Shown here in pieces: positions 16,422 to 26,384 of a stretch of 64,000 bases of DNA. Under the pieces are notes generated by a model, which was not told the origin of the DNA, ran no database searches, and worked only from the letters and a program-made list of their open reading frames with translations. Made by a program: the position numbers and the translations under genes. Source of the DNA: an uncultured Bacteroidota bacterium (GTDB lineage Bacteria; Bacteroidota; Bacteroidia; Chitinophagales; Chitinophagaceae); NCBI GenBank assembly GCA_903824725.1, contig CAIJXU010000093.1, forward strand, positions 20,831-84,830, in the 5' to 3' direction. Each line of letters starts with the position of its first letter. Within the stretch, counting starts at the first letter, position 1.

Positions 16422-18849
16422 TCGTTTTTATTGTTTCCATTTTACCGTTCATTAAAACCTGAGCAGTGGTGTTGGTGGTTGATTTTATTTTTACATTGGT
16501 CACTTGTCCTTTAATCCATGTCATATCAATTTCATAATTACCTCTTGCCTTCAAACCCTTTACTGAACCGGATTGCCAAGCTTTTGGAATAGCAGGTAAT
16601 AACTCAATATAGTCGGCATTAGATTGTACTAGCATCTCTGCTACGGCTGCCGCCCCTCCGAAATTTCCATCAATTTGAAATGGAGGATGTGCATCTAATA
16701 AATTAGGATAAGTGCCGCCCATATTGGTATAATTTTCCTTCGTTTCATCTGGTGGAACATATTTTAGTAATTCTCGATACATTTTATAAGCATGTTCCCC
16801 GTCTTTTAATCTTGCCCATAAATTGATGCGCCAACCTTTTGACCAACCTGTCGTTTCATCTCCTTTAATTTCTAAAGTCTTTTTAGCTGCCGCTGCAATC
16901 AATGGGGTATTTTGAACAGTAACATGTGTACCAGGATATAATCCATATAAATGACTTTGATGTCTATGTTGCGGTTCCACATCTTGCCAATCATAATACC
17001 ATTCTTGTAAATTACCTGCTTTACCAACTTGATAAGGATGCAAATTATTAAGCGCATTATTTATACTTGATACAAACGCAGTATCATTTTTTAATATTTT
17101 TTGTGCAGCAATGATATCTAAAAATAATTCACGAATCATAGCAAGATCGGCAGTGCCGCCAAATAAAGTATTACCTCTAAACCCCGTATTGGTGATAAAA
17201 CTATTCTCGGGAGAGGTGGATGGAGATGTAATATATTGGCCAGCTGAATCCTTAATTAACCAAGCCAGGCAAAATTCAGCAGCACCTCGCATAAGGGGAT
17301 ATGCTTTTTGTTTTAAGAAAGTAGCATCTTGGGTAAATAAGTAATGTTCCCATAAATGCGCCGACGCCCAAGTGCCCCCCATGGGCCAGTTCGCCCAGCT
17401 AGGATCACCATCACCAAAATTACCTACTGGATTAGACATCGCCCATATATCAGAATTATGATGCGAAACCCATCCTGGCATATTGTAAAATGTTTTTGCA
17501 GTAATTTTTCCAGTGGTCGATAAATTATTTAAAAATTGCAAAAACGGCTGATGCATTTCAGATAAATTGGTGTTTTCGGCTAACCAATAATTTTCTTCAG
17601 CATTAATATTCATGGTATAATTACTTGACCAAGGTGGCTGCAAGTAGGAATTCCATAAGCCTTGTAAATTAGCAGGGACGGCTGTTGTACGAGAACTGCT
17701 AATTAATAAATAACGACCGTATTGAAAATATAAGGTTTCTAAATAAGGATCTGATTCCCCTTTAGCATATCGTTTTAATCTTTCATTGGTGGGTAAATTG
17801 GAAGCTTGCGGACCGTCTAATTTTAAGGCTACTCTATTAAAATAATTTTGATAATCTTTGACATGTCTATTTTTAATTTCATCCCATCCAATATAAATGG
17901 CTTTTGTTAATTGTGATTGCGCGATGGTATTTTGATTTAAACCTTGAGTTGCAGGGTCTTTATCAAAACCATTAAAACTAGTTGCTATTGAAATATAAAT
18001 AGTTGCTTCGCTTGCATTTGCTAAAGTTAAAGTAGAGTCGGTATTGGTAATTTTTCCCGAACTGGTTTTGATTTGAATATTCGCTGCAAATTTTGTTCCT
18101 CGTTTTTTATCAAATAAAATTGAATTACGCTTTTTTTGAACATAACTTGGGTCTGCCTTGACAGGTGCTACCCCATTGGCTTGTAATAAATTATTAGTAG
18201 CGGATGTCGTATGTAATAATAAAGATTCAAAGCGAATGGTAAAACCCAATGCCCCTGCTTTTTTACTTTTTAAATGAATGGCAAATATTTTATCGGGGTT
18301 AGAAACTAGGTATTCTCTTTCGATGGTATTTGAATTAGATTCGGTTTTCACTTTTGCAATGGCTTGATTCAAATCCAATTCGCGATAATAATCACTGATA
18401 TATGGATCGTCATTAAAATCAAGATACAAAGTGCCTAAAGGCGCATAGGATTCGGAAAATTTACCTTGTAATTTTTTTATGAGTTCGCCCGCTTTTTTAT
18501 AATTTTTTTCGGCAAGCGCTTTACGAACTGCGGGTAAATTTTTATAAGCCTGCGGGTTCATGTTGGCATTCACTGGCTCTCCTGACCAAAGTGTTAAATC
18601 GTTTAAATAAATTTTATCGGTCGAGATACCACCAAAAACGGTAGCCCCTTGTTGTCCATTACCTAAGACCAAGGATTCTTCAAAATATTGCGCTGGCGCA
18701 TCATACCAAAGCTTCAGTGGTGGCTGTATTGGCGCTTCAACAATGACTGTTTTGGGTATTGGTTTTTTGACCGACTTAGTAACTTTTTTTTGAGCCTGCA
18801 TTGGCATGGCAAAAAGAATTAGAAAAAAAATAAGTATATTTTTGGACAT
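16411..18849 (-). CDS. glycoside hydrolase family 95 (alpha-L-fucosidase or alpha-L-galactosidase)
   Basis: An 812-residue exported enzyme of typical GH95 length. Signal peptide MSKNILIFFLILFAMPMQAQ; N-terminal sandwich domain with LWYDAPAQYFEESLVLGNGQQGA and LNDLTLWSG; then an alpha6/alpha6 barrel. Active-site segments known from bifidobacterial AfcA are present: MNINAEENYW near 415 (two Asn), SPSTSPENSF near 545 (general acid Glu), and PFQIDGNFGG near 727 (Asp). It should hydrolyse terminal alpha-1,2-linked L-fucose or L-galactose with inversion. It starts the minus-strand unit GH95, SGNH, TlpA. No fucose catabolic genes are in the window, so released sugar may be exported or handled elsewhere. 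Confidence 0.92.
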   Translation of the reverse strand: MSKNILIFFLILFAMPMQAQKKVTKSVKKPIPKTVIVEAPIQPPLKLWYDAPAQYFEESLVLGNGQQGATVFGGISTDKIYLNDLTLWSGEPVNANMNPQAYKNLPAVRKALAEKNYKKAGELIKKLQGKFSESYAPLGTLYLDFNDDPYISDYYRELDLNQAIAKVKTESNSNTIEREYLVSNPDKIFAIHLKSKKAGALGFTIRFESLLLHTTSATNNLLQANGVAPVKADPSYVQKKRNSILFDKKRGTKFAANIQIKTSSGKITNTDSTLTLANASEATIYISIATSFNGFDKDPATQGLNQNTIAQSQLTKAIYIGWDEIKNRHVKDYQNYFNRVALKLDGPQASNLPTNERLKRYAKGESDPYLETLYFQYGRYLLISSSRTTAVPANLQGLWNSYLQPPWSSNYTMNINAEENYWLAENTNLSEMHQPFLQFLNNLSTTGKITAKTFYNMPGWVSHHNSDIWAMSNPVGNFGDGDPSWANWPMGGTWASAHLWEHYLFTQDATFLKQKAYPLMRGAAEFCLAWLIKDSAGQYITSPSTSPENSFITNTGFRGNTLFGGTADLAMIRELFLDIIAAQKILKNDTAFVSSINNALNNLHPYQVGKAGNLQEWYYDWQDVEPQHRHQSHLYGLYPGTHVTVQNTPLIAAAAKKTLEIKGDETTGWSKGWRINLWARLKDGEHAYKMYRELLKYVPPDETKENYTNMGGTYPNLLDAHPPFQIDGNFGGAAAVAEMLVQSNADYIELLPAIPKAWQSGSVKGLKARGNYEIDMTWIKGQVTNVKIKSTTNTTAQVLMNGKMETIKTNEK

Positions 18850-18927
18850 GGGCTAAATAATAAAGGTCTTTATTTATAAGGATTTCAAGCTACAATTTAG
18901 GCAATAAAATAACATCATGAAGTGATT

Positions 18928-18935
18928 TACTTTTG
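18928..18935 (+). promoter_or_regulatory. -7 box upstream of the carboxypeptidase-regulatory-domain gene
   Basis: TACTTTTG is an exact TAnnTTTG match, 21 nt before the ATG at 18957. No clear TTTG lies at the expected distance upstream. Confidence 0.4.
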
Positions 18936-18956
18936 TATTTTTGATACATCAAGCAA

Positions 18957-20090
18957 ATGACATTGAGGTATATTCTATTATATATATTTTTATTAGGGGC
19001 ACTCCCCTTATTCGCTCAAATCACCATCAAAGGAAAAGTGGTTGATAAGGAAACAAATATGCCTATTGATAATGTCAGCGTATATATCAGCAATTCTTCT
19101 AGCGGGACAAGAACTGATGCAACTGGAAATTTTATTCTGACTACTAGGGCTACGGGGCAATTTGAATTAATCTTATCTATCATGGGATATGATATCAAAA
19201 ATGTCCCAATGAATTCCAGTGAGCCGTTGCATTTTTTAAACATCGCCATGTCTACGAAATCAAATGACTTGCCTGAAGTAGTATTGAGAACATATATAAA
19301 AAATGGATGGAAGGTTTGGGGTAAAATATTTTTAAGTCAATTTATAGGAACTACACCATTAAATACGGATTGTAAAATTTTAAACCCAGAAGTAATTCAT
19401 TTTCAATTCAAAAAAATGGATAGTGTACTTATTGCTTTTGCAAATGAAACCATATTGATACAAAATAAAAAATTGGGCTATCTCTTACACTATGACTTGA
19501 GTGAATTTCAATATGATTTTATGAACAATAGAATTATTTTTCAAGGATACCCCTTGTTTGAACCATTAAAAAATAGTGAAACCAAAAAAGTGATCAATAA
19601 AAGAGCAGAAATTTATAAAGGATCGGTTATGCACTTTATGCGCAGTTTATTTACAAATACATTGAGAGAAAATAATTTTGAAATTAGAAGAATGGTCAAG
19701 ACTATTAATTTAGGCGGACAAAACATTGTAATTGATGGTGCTACTAATTACGATAACACTAAACCCGCAAAATTTGAACTAACTAGTGATAAGCTTCCTG
19801 CTGATAGTATTGCTTATGGCGAAAGTCAAAATACAGCAGGTTTGTTTTTTAAAAATTATTTACAAGTAACTTATTTAAATAAAAAAGTGTCTTATTACTA
19901 TGATAGGAATTACAATACCAGCAATCAAAATATTGTGTCAGAAATCACACTTATGAAAAAGAAGCCACTTTTTGTATATTCCAATGGCACTTATTACGAA
20001 CCTACCAACTTACTATTATCAGGATATTGGAGTTGGTCCGAAAAAATTGGATACTTACTGCCCTTTGATTACATACCACCTTCTAAGTAG
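18957..20090 (+). CDS. exported protein with carboxypeptidase-like regulatory domain
   Basis: A 377-residue protein with a signal peptide (MTLRYILLYIFLLGALPLFAQ). Residues about 22-110 are a CarboxypepD_reg-like beta sandwich (ITIKGKVVDKETNMPIDNVSVYI, GTRTDATGNFIL, MGYDIKNVPM). The remaining 260 residues, beginning LPEVVLRTYIKNGWKVWGKIF, form an unrecognised domain. The layout resembles the N-terminal part of TonB-dependent receptors and of DUF5686-type proteins, but no barrel is present here. It is probably periplasmic or outer-membrane associated. Its substrate is unknown. Confidence 0.7.
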   Translation: MTLRYILLYIFLLGALPLFAQITIKGKVVDKETNMPIDNVSVYISNSSSGTRTDATGNFILTTRATGQFELILSIMGYDIKNVPMNSSEPLHFLNIAMSTKSNDLPEVVLRTYIKNGWKVWGKIFLSQFIGTTPLNTDCKILNPEVIHFQFKKMDSVLIAFANETILIQNKKLGYLLHYDLSEFQYDFMNNRIIFQGYPLFEPLKNSETKKVINKRAEIYKGSVMHFMRSLFTNTLRENNFEIRRMVKTINLGGQNIVIDGATNYDNTKPAKFELTSDKLPADSIAYGESQNTAGLFFKNYLQVTYLNKKVSYYYDRNYNTSNQNIVSEITLMKKKPLFVYSNGTYYEPTNLLLSGYWSWSEKIGYLLPFDYIPPSK

Positions 20091-20148
20091 AATAAATATT
20101 ACTACATTAGTGTATAAAAAATGTCTTCTGCTTTAAAATAAACCTCTT

Positions 20149-23100
20149 ATGATAAAATTACTTTTGCGTTGTAGCTTATTATTCATTACACCATGTATAA
20201 CAGCACAAACCACCGCCGATTCTCTCCAACAGGAATTAAATAAAACTTTTCAATCCGTGAAATGGAGAAGTATTGGACCCTTTCGTGGTGGACGATCCAA
20301 TATTGCAGTGGGAGTCGTGGGCAGCCCGATGGTATATTATATGGGAACTACGGGTGGTGGTTTATGGAAAACGGAAGACATGGGAATCAGTTGGAAAAAT
20401 ATTTCTGATGGCTTTTTTAAAACTGCTACAGTGGGGGGTATTGCAGTTGCAGAAAGCGATCCCAATGTAATATATGTTGGAATGGGAGAACACGCCATTC
20501 GTGGCGTAATGACCCATCATGGTGATGGCATGTATAAAAGTACAGATGCAGGAAAAACTTGGAAGGCGATCGGATTAGAAGCAACACATCATATTGCACG
20601 CATTGTAGTAGATCCTAAAAATGCAAATATTGTTTTTGTAGCTGCACAAGGTTCGTTGAGCAATAATTCAAAGGATCGTGGTATTTATAAATCTATAGAT
20701 GGCGGAACCACTTGGAATAAAGTATTATATATAGATGAAAAAACAGGTTGTGCAGAATTATCAATGGATATGAATAACCCATCTGTATTATATGCAGCTA
20801 TGTGGGAACATGGTCGTTTACCTTGGAAGGTAATCAGCGGTGGCCCTGGAAGTGCTTTGTATAAATCAACAGATGGCGGCGATACATGGAATAAAATGGT
20901 AGAGGGTTTACCAAAAGAAATGGGAAAGATGGCAATTACAGTTAGTCGTGCCAATTCCGAAAAAGTGTATGCATTAATTGAAAGTGATTTTAGCAAGGAA
21001 GCTGGTGGAATGTATGTTTCAGAGAATGCAGGAAAAACTTGGAGCCAGGCAACGAGCGATCATCGCATCATTGGAAGAGCTTGGTATTATATTGAAGTAT
21101 TTGCCGATCCTATTATCGAAAATACATTGTATGTTATGAATGCACCAGCTTTAAAATCAACAGATGGCGGAAAAACTTGGGAAAATATATCTGCTACGCA
21201 TGGTGATTATCATAATTTATGGATTAACCCTAGTAATAGTAATAACATGATTATTGCTGATGATGGAGGCGCTGCCATTACTTTTAATGGAGGTAAATCC
21301 TGGAGTAGTCAAAATAATATGCCTACTGCGCAATTTTATCGCATCAATGTAGATAATGAATTTCCATATAATATTTATGGAGGACAACAAGATAATAGTT
21401 CAGTAAAAATTGCAAGCAGATCCTTTGGTGGCGGTATCAATGTAACCAACTGGAGTGCTTCCGCTGGAGGTGAAAGTGCTTTCTTAGCTTTTAATCCTGA
21501 TGATCCAAGATATGTAGTTGGAGGAAGCTATCAAGGAACGATTGAAGTGTTGGATACAAAATCAAAAGGCAGTACCAATATCATGGCTGCTCCGATTCAA
21601 TACTTAGGAATGGATGCAAAAGATGATAAGTATAGATTTAATTGGAACGCTCCCATCATCTGGAGTAAGCATGAGCCCAATACATTTTATCATGGGGCGC
21701 AATTATTATTGAGAACAAGAGATATGGGAAAAACATGGACAGAAGCCTCTCCTGATTTAACAAGAAATGAAAAATCTAAACAAGGAAAACCAGGTGGACC
21801 TTATACCAATGAAGCAGTGGGCGCTGAAAATTATGGAACATTAAGTTACGTCATAGAGTCTCCAAATGAAAAAGGCGTCATCTATACGGGTAGCGATGAT
21901 GGATTTGTTTATATCACAAAGGATGGAGGAACTACATGGAAAAATATAACCCCTCCAGGATTAGCCGAATGTTTAATTAATGCAATTGAAGTCTCTCCTT
22001 TTGATAATGCCACTGCATATATTGCTACAACACGCTTTAAGTTTGATGATTATACGCCAGGTTTATATAAAACAACAGATTATGGTAAATCTTGGACTAA
22101 AATAAACAATGGTATAGCTAATAATGCTTTCACTAGAGTGGTAAGAGAAGATACTAAAGTAAAAGATTTATTATTTGCAGGAACAGAAACTGGAATATAC
22201 ATGTCCAAAAACGGTGGTAAAAATTGGATGCCCTTTCAGTTAAATTTACCTAATACGCCTATTACTGATTTACGCATTCACCAAAATAATTTAATTGCTG
22301 CCACTTCTGGTAGATCGTTTTGGATTTTAGATGATTTAGATTTATTTAGACAATATAAAAAAGACACCAATAATATTATATTATATCAACCTAGTCAAGC
22401 CTATTTAGCTACAGGTTATAGTGAATTAGATCAAAATAATGAGGAATTCAAGGGCGCTAAATTATTTGATGGCGTGAATCCAGCAACAGGTGTGGTGATG
22501 TATTATCAGCTTCCTACTTTAAAGGAAAATGAGGAAGTAAAAATTGAAATAAAAGATCAAGAAGGAAATTTAGTTCGAAAATTTAGTTCGAAAAAAGAAG
22601 TAGTAAATAAAATTAGTGGAAGCGGTCGTCGAAGTGCTAAAGAGCCAACACTAACAAATAATAAGGGACTGAATCGATTTGTTTGGGACATGCGCTACCC
22701 AACTATTCCTGCAATTCCGGGCGTTTATATTGAAAGTAGTTTTAGAGGGCATAAAGCGAGTCCGGGAAATTATGTCGTCACCATGACGGTCGGCGAAAAA
22801 GCTTCAAATACAACAGCCACTATTTTAGCCAATCCATTATATGCAATAGGAGTAAGTGATTATAAAGAGTATGATGCTTTAATGAAACAAATGGAAGGCG
22901 AAGTGATTACAATGCATCAATTGATCAATGCATTGTATGAGAGCAGAAATCAATTAGAGTTGGTTATCAAAAATATACCTACAGAATCTAAATATGCTAA
23001 TGTAAAAACAGCAGGAGAAGCATTAATAAAAAAATTAATTGCATGGGATGAAGATATGATTCAACGAAAATCAACTGCATATGACGATGTTGAAAATTTT

Positions 23101-23313
23101 CCCAATAAATTCACTGCTAATTATTTATTTATGATCAATCAAACTGAAAGTGATATACCAAGGGTAAATCAACCTTCACTTGATTTGTTAAAGGAATACA
23201 ACGAACAATGGGAAAGCCTAAAAGCAAGGGCACTTGAATTAAGGGATGGTTTGATACCAGATTTAAACAAGCAGCTCTGGGATGCAGGTATAGGTGCCGT
23301 TTGGATTAAATAA
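20149..23313 (+). CDS. exported BNR/VPS10-like beta-propeller protein
   Basis: A 1054-residue protein with a signal peptide ([17 protein letters not shown]). From about 40 to 730 it carries many BNR/Asp-box-like repeats (for example [36 protein letters not shown]), as in sortilin-like or Hcf136-like propellers. A C-terminal part of about 250 residues has [15 protein letters not shown] and a helical end. Such proteins are often annotated as glycosyl hydrolases, but no catalytic residues can be assigned, so a binding or scaffolding role is equally possible. It follows the carboxypeptidase-like gene by 58 nt. Confidence 0.8.
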   Translation: MIKLLLRCSLLFITPCITAQTTADSLQQELNKTFQSVKWRSIGPFRGGRSNIAVGVVGSPMVYYMGTTGGGLWKTEDMGISWKNISDGFFKTATVGGIAVAESDPNVIYVGMGEHAIRGVMTHHGDGMYKSTDAGKTWKAIGLEATHHIARIVVDPKNANIVFVAAQGSLSNNSKDRGIYKSIDGGTTWNKVLYIDEKTGCAELSMDMNNPSVLYAAMWEHGRLPWKVISGGPGSALYKSTDGGDTWNKMVEGLPKEMGKMAITVSRANSEKVYALIESDFSKEAGGMYVSENAGKTWSQATSDHRIIGRAWYYIEVFADPIIENTLYVMNAPALKSTDGGKTWENISATHGDYHNLWINPSNSNNMIIADDGGAAITFNGGKSWSSQNNMPTAQFYRINVDNEFPYNIYGGQQDNSSVKIASRSFGGGINVTNWSASAGGESAFLAFNPDDPRYVVGGSYQGTIEVLDTKSKGSTNIMAAPIQYLGMDAKDDKYRFNWNAPIIWSKHEPNTFYHGAQLLLRTRDMGKTWTEASPDLTRNEKSKQGKPGGPYTNEAVGAENYGTLSYVIESPNEKGVIYTGSDDGFVYITKDGGTTWKNITPPGLAECLINAIEVSPFDNATAYIATTRFKFDDYTPGLYKTTDYGKSWTKINNGIANNAFTRVVREDTKVKDLLFAGTETGIYMSKNGGKNWMPFQLNLPNTPITDLRIHQNNLIAATSGRSFWILDDLDLFRQYKKDTNNIILYQPSQAYLATGYSELDQNNEEFKGAKLFDGVNPATGVVMYYQLPTLKENEEVKIEIKDQEGNLVRKFSSKKEVVNKISGSGRRSAKEPTLTNNKGLNRFVWDMRYPTIPAIPGVYIESSFRGHKASPGNYVVTMTVGEKASNTTATILANPLYAIGVSDYKEYDALMKQMEGEVITMHQLINALYESRNQLELVIKNIPTESKYANVKTAGEALIKKLIAWDEDMIQRKSTAYDDVENFPNKFTANYLFMINQTESDIPRVNQPSLDLLKEYNEQWESLKARALELRDGLIPDLNKQLWDAGIGAVWIK

Positions 23314-23352
23314 AGCTTGGGTTTTACTTTTTAATCATACGCAATAAATAAG

Positions 23353-23360
23353 TAAATTTG
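23353..23360 (+). promoter_or_regulatory. -7 box of the FAD/Fe-S dehydrogenase gene
   Basis: TAAATTTG is an exact TAnnTTTG match 34 nt before the ATG at 23395; a T-rich stretch lies 20-30 nt upstream. Confidence 0.45.
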
Positions 23361-23394
23361 CAGTATCATTTAGTGTCTTAAATTAATTAGGTTA

Positions 23395-26310
23395 ATGAAG
23401 GGGAAACTGCAAAAGCTATCAACAAAACTACAAGGTGATTTATATTATGATACCACGATGCGAACGCTTTATGCGACCGACGCATCTGCGTATCGAGAAA
23501 TGCCTTTAGCTGTTTCCATTCCCAAATCAAAAAAAGACATTCTTACATTAATACAGTTTGCGAATGAACATCAAACTAATTTAATTCCTCGAACCGCTGG
23601 GACTTCTTTGGCTGGACAGGTAGTAGGGAGTGGAATTATTGTGGATGTTTCAAAACATTTTACTAAAATTATCGAGCTCAATGTAAAGGAATCTTGGGTG
23701 CGCGTTGAGCCCGGTGTGATCCGTGATGAATTGAATTTATTTTTACACGCTCACGGATTATACTTTGGACCCGAAACTTCTACAGCCAATCGAGCTATGA
23801 TAGGAGGAATGGTAGGTAATAATTCATGTGGTTCCAATTCGGTGGTATATAAAAGTACAAGAGAGCACTTAATGGAAGTGACTGCTTTTTTAAGTGATGG
23901 AAGCGAAGTGGTTTTTAAATCCTTATCCTTAGATGACTTTCATGCAAAATGTGAATTGCCCACACTCGAGGGGTCAATATACAAAACCACAAGAAGTATG
24001 TTGAGTCAATATGACAATCAGGTTGAAATAAAAAAAGAATTTCCTAAAAAATCAGTAGAAAGGCGCAATACAGGATACGCTATTGATGTATTGGTAGATA
24101 TGGCGCCCTTTACAGCGGGTGGTGAAGATTTTAATTTTTGTTCTCTTATTGCTGGATCAGAAGGTACATTGGCCTTCATTACTGAAATAAAATTGCATCT
24201 AAATCCTTTGCCTGAAAAGGAAGTAGGTTTATTATGTGTACATTTTAATAGTATTGATGAAGCATTGCGTGCGAATTTAATTGGATTAAAATACAAGCCC
24301 TCTGCAAGTGAATTAATTGACCACTATATATTAGAATGTACCAAAGAGAATATAGAACAAAGTAAAAACAGATTTTTTGTACAAGGGGACCCTGGTGCTA
24401 TATTAGTAATAGAGTTTACAAAAAAAACACGTGAAGAAATTACGCATATCACAGATCAAGTAGCTGCCGATATGCGCGAAGCAGGATTAGGATATCACTT
24501 TCCAGTTTTATTTGGACAGGATACTAAAAAGATATGGACCTTACGCAAAGCGGGTTTGGGACTACTTGGTAATTTGCCTGGGGATGAAAAAGCAGTACCT
24601 GTAATTGAAGATACTGCAGTGGACGTCGTTGACTTACCTAATTATATAAGAGACTTTAATGCTATTCTGGTAAAGCATAATTTACATGCGGTACATTATG
24701 CGCATGCAGGATCGGGTGAAATTCATTTACGTCCTATTATTAATTTAAAAACGGTTGAAGGAAATGCATTGTTTAGAACCATTGCACAAGAAGTGGCAAC
24801 CCTTGTAAAAAAATACCAAGGTTCTTTAAGTGGAGAACATGGTGATGGACGACTAAGAGGAGAATTTATACAGCAAATGGTAGGTGATAAAAATTATGCG
24901 CTATTAAAGAATGTAAAATATACATGGGATGCAAATAATATTTTTAATCCAAATAAAATTGTAGATACGCCCCCTATGAATAGCATGTTAAGGTATGCGC
25001 CTGCTCAATTTACGCCTGCCTTTACAAGTATATTTAGATTTCATCAACAAGATATCTTACAACATGCCGAGCAGTGCAATGGTTCGGGAGATTGTCGAAA
25101 AACGCATTTATCTGGTGGCACGATGTGCCCCTCTTTTATGGCGACAAGAGACGAAAAAGACAGCACACGCGCGCGCGCCAATATTTTAAGAGAATTTTTA
25201 ACACAATCGGATAAAGTAAATCGATTTGATCATAAAGAAATTTATGAGGTCATGGATTTATGTTTAAGCTGTAAAGCATGTAAATCAGAATGTCCGTCGA
25301 ATGTGGATATGGCTAAGTTAAAAGCAGAATTTTTACAACAGTATTATGATGCAAATGGGGTACCCTTTCGATCTCAATTAATAGCAAATTTTACCAAATC
25401 TGCTCAACTGGCTTCTAGGGTACCTAGTCTGTATAATTTTTTAATATCCAATTCATTTACAAGTACCCTCATTAAAAAATTATCTGGCTTTGCTATTAAA
25501 AGATCATTACCTAAAATAGCTACCCTTACTTTAGCACATTGGTTTCATAAAAATTACAAGTCAGCGCATAGAAAAGGAAACAAAAAAGTGTATCTCTTTT
25601 GTGATGAATTCACCAATTATAACGATGCTGAAATTGGTAAAAAAGGAGTTTTATTATTGGAAAAATTAGGCTATGAAGTATTATTACCAACACAGGTAGA
25701 AAGCGGCAGAGCTTGGCTATCAAAGGGTTTATTAAGACAAGCGCAAAAAATTGCAAATAAAAATATTGAACTTTTAGGTAAAATAGTAAGTGCTGACATA
25801 CCATTGATTGGCATAGAGCCCTCCGCCATTTTAACATTTAGAGACGAGTACCCCGATTTGGCCTATGATCAAAATGTAGACATAGCTAAAGCCTTATCAA
25901 AAAATGTATTTTTAATAGATGAATTTATTGCAAATGAAATAACAAAAGGAAATATTACAAAAGCATCTTTTACGACAAAACCAAAGCTGATAAAATTACA
26001 TGGTCATTGTCAGCAAAAAGCGATTGCCTCTATGGCACCCACACAAAATATATTGTCCTTCCCTGAAAATTATAAAGTTGAACTTATCCCTTCTGGTTGT
26101 TGTGGAATGGCCGGATCCTTTGGATATGAAAAAGAGCATTATGATTTATCAATGCAAATAGGAGAATTGGTGTTACTCCCTGCGGTTCGAATGCAATTAG
26201 GTGATACCCTCATCGCGGCGCCAGGTACCAGTTGCCGTCATCAAATTAAGGATGGGGCGCAAAAAATAGCCTTACATCCAGTAGAAATATTATTTGAAGC
26301 CTTAAGCTAA
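23395..26310 (+). CDS. FAD- and Fe-S-binding dehydrogenase (D-lactate/glycolate type)
   Basis: A 971-residue fusion like YdiJ-type D-2-hydroxyacid dehydrogenases. The FAD_binding_4 domain (about 40-180) has PRTAGTSLAGQVVGSG and GGMVGNNSCGSNSV; the FAD-oxidase C domain runs to about 530 with HYAHAGSGEIHLRP and SGEHGDGRL. A ferredoxin-like part follows: the first cluster Cys set near 556-580 (CNGSGDCRK, MCPSF) and CLSCKACKSECPSN near 622-636. The C-terminal CCG domain holds SGCCGMAGSFG near 901. It would oxidise a 2-hydroxyacid and pass electrons to the respiratory chain. Lactate made from rhamnose is a plausible substrate, though the stereochemistry is not proven. Confidence 0.87.
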   Translation: MKGKLQKLSTKLQGDLYYDTTMRTLYATDASAYREMPLAVSIPKSKKDILTLIQFANEHQTNLIPRTAGTSLAGQVVGSGIIVDVSKHFTKIIELNVKESWVRVEPGVIRDELNLFLHAHGLYFGPETSTANRAMIGGMVGNNSCGSNSVVYKSTREHLMEVTAFLSDGSEVVFKSLSLDDFHAKCELPTLEGSIYKTTRSMLSQYDNQVEIKKEFPKKSVERRNTGYAIDVLVDMAPFTAGGEDFNFCSLIAGSEGTLAFITEIKLHLNPLPEKEVGLLCVHFNSIDEALRANLIGLKYKPSASELIDHYILECTKENIEQSKNRFFVQGDPGAILVIEFTKKTREEITHITDQVAADMREAGLGYHFPVLFGQDTKKIWTLRKAGLGLLGNLPGDEKAVPVIEDTAVDVVDLPNYIRDFNAILVKHNLHAVHYAHAGSGEIHLRPIINLKTVEGNALFRTIAQEVATLVKKYQGSLSGEHGDGRLRGEFIQQMVGDKNYALLKNVKYTWDANNIFNPNKIVDTPPMNSMLRYAPAQFTPAFTSIFRFHQQDILQHAEQCNGSGDCRKTHLSGGTMCPSFMATRDEKDSTRARANILREFLTQSDKVNRFDHKEIYEVMDLCLSCKACKSECPSNVDMAKLKAEFLQQYYDANGVPFRSQLIANFTKSAQLASRVPSLYNFLISNSFTSTLIKKLSGFAIKRSLPKIATLTLAHWFHKNYKSAHRKGNKKVYLFCDEFTNYNDAEIGKKGVLLLEKLGYEVLLPTQVESGRAWLSKGLLRQAQKIANKNIELLGKIVSADIPLIGIEPSAILTFRDEYPDLAYDQNVDIAKALSKNVFLIDEFIANEITKGNITKASFTTKPKLIKLHGHCQQKAIASMAPTQNILSFPENYKVELIPSGCCGMAGSFGYEKEHYDLSMQIGELVLLPAVRMQLGDTLIAAPGTSCRHQIKDGAQKIALHPVEILFEALS

Positions 26311-26384
26311 GTTCGATTATTAGATTTCAAATTAATGGTGCTTATAATAGATATTGTCTATTTTTAATAGGTAAAACCATCACC

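Noticed and set aside
26346..26362. AATAGA/TCTATT dyad before the serine hydrolase gene
   Set aside because: Six-base arms in very AT-rich DNA are likely by chance.
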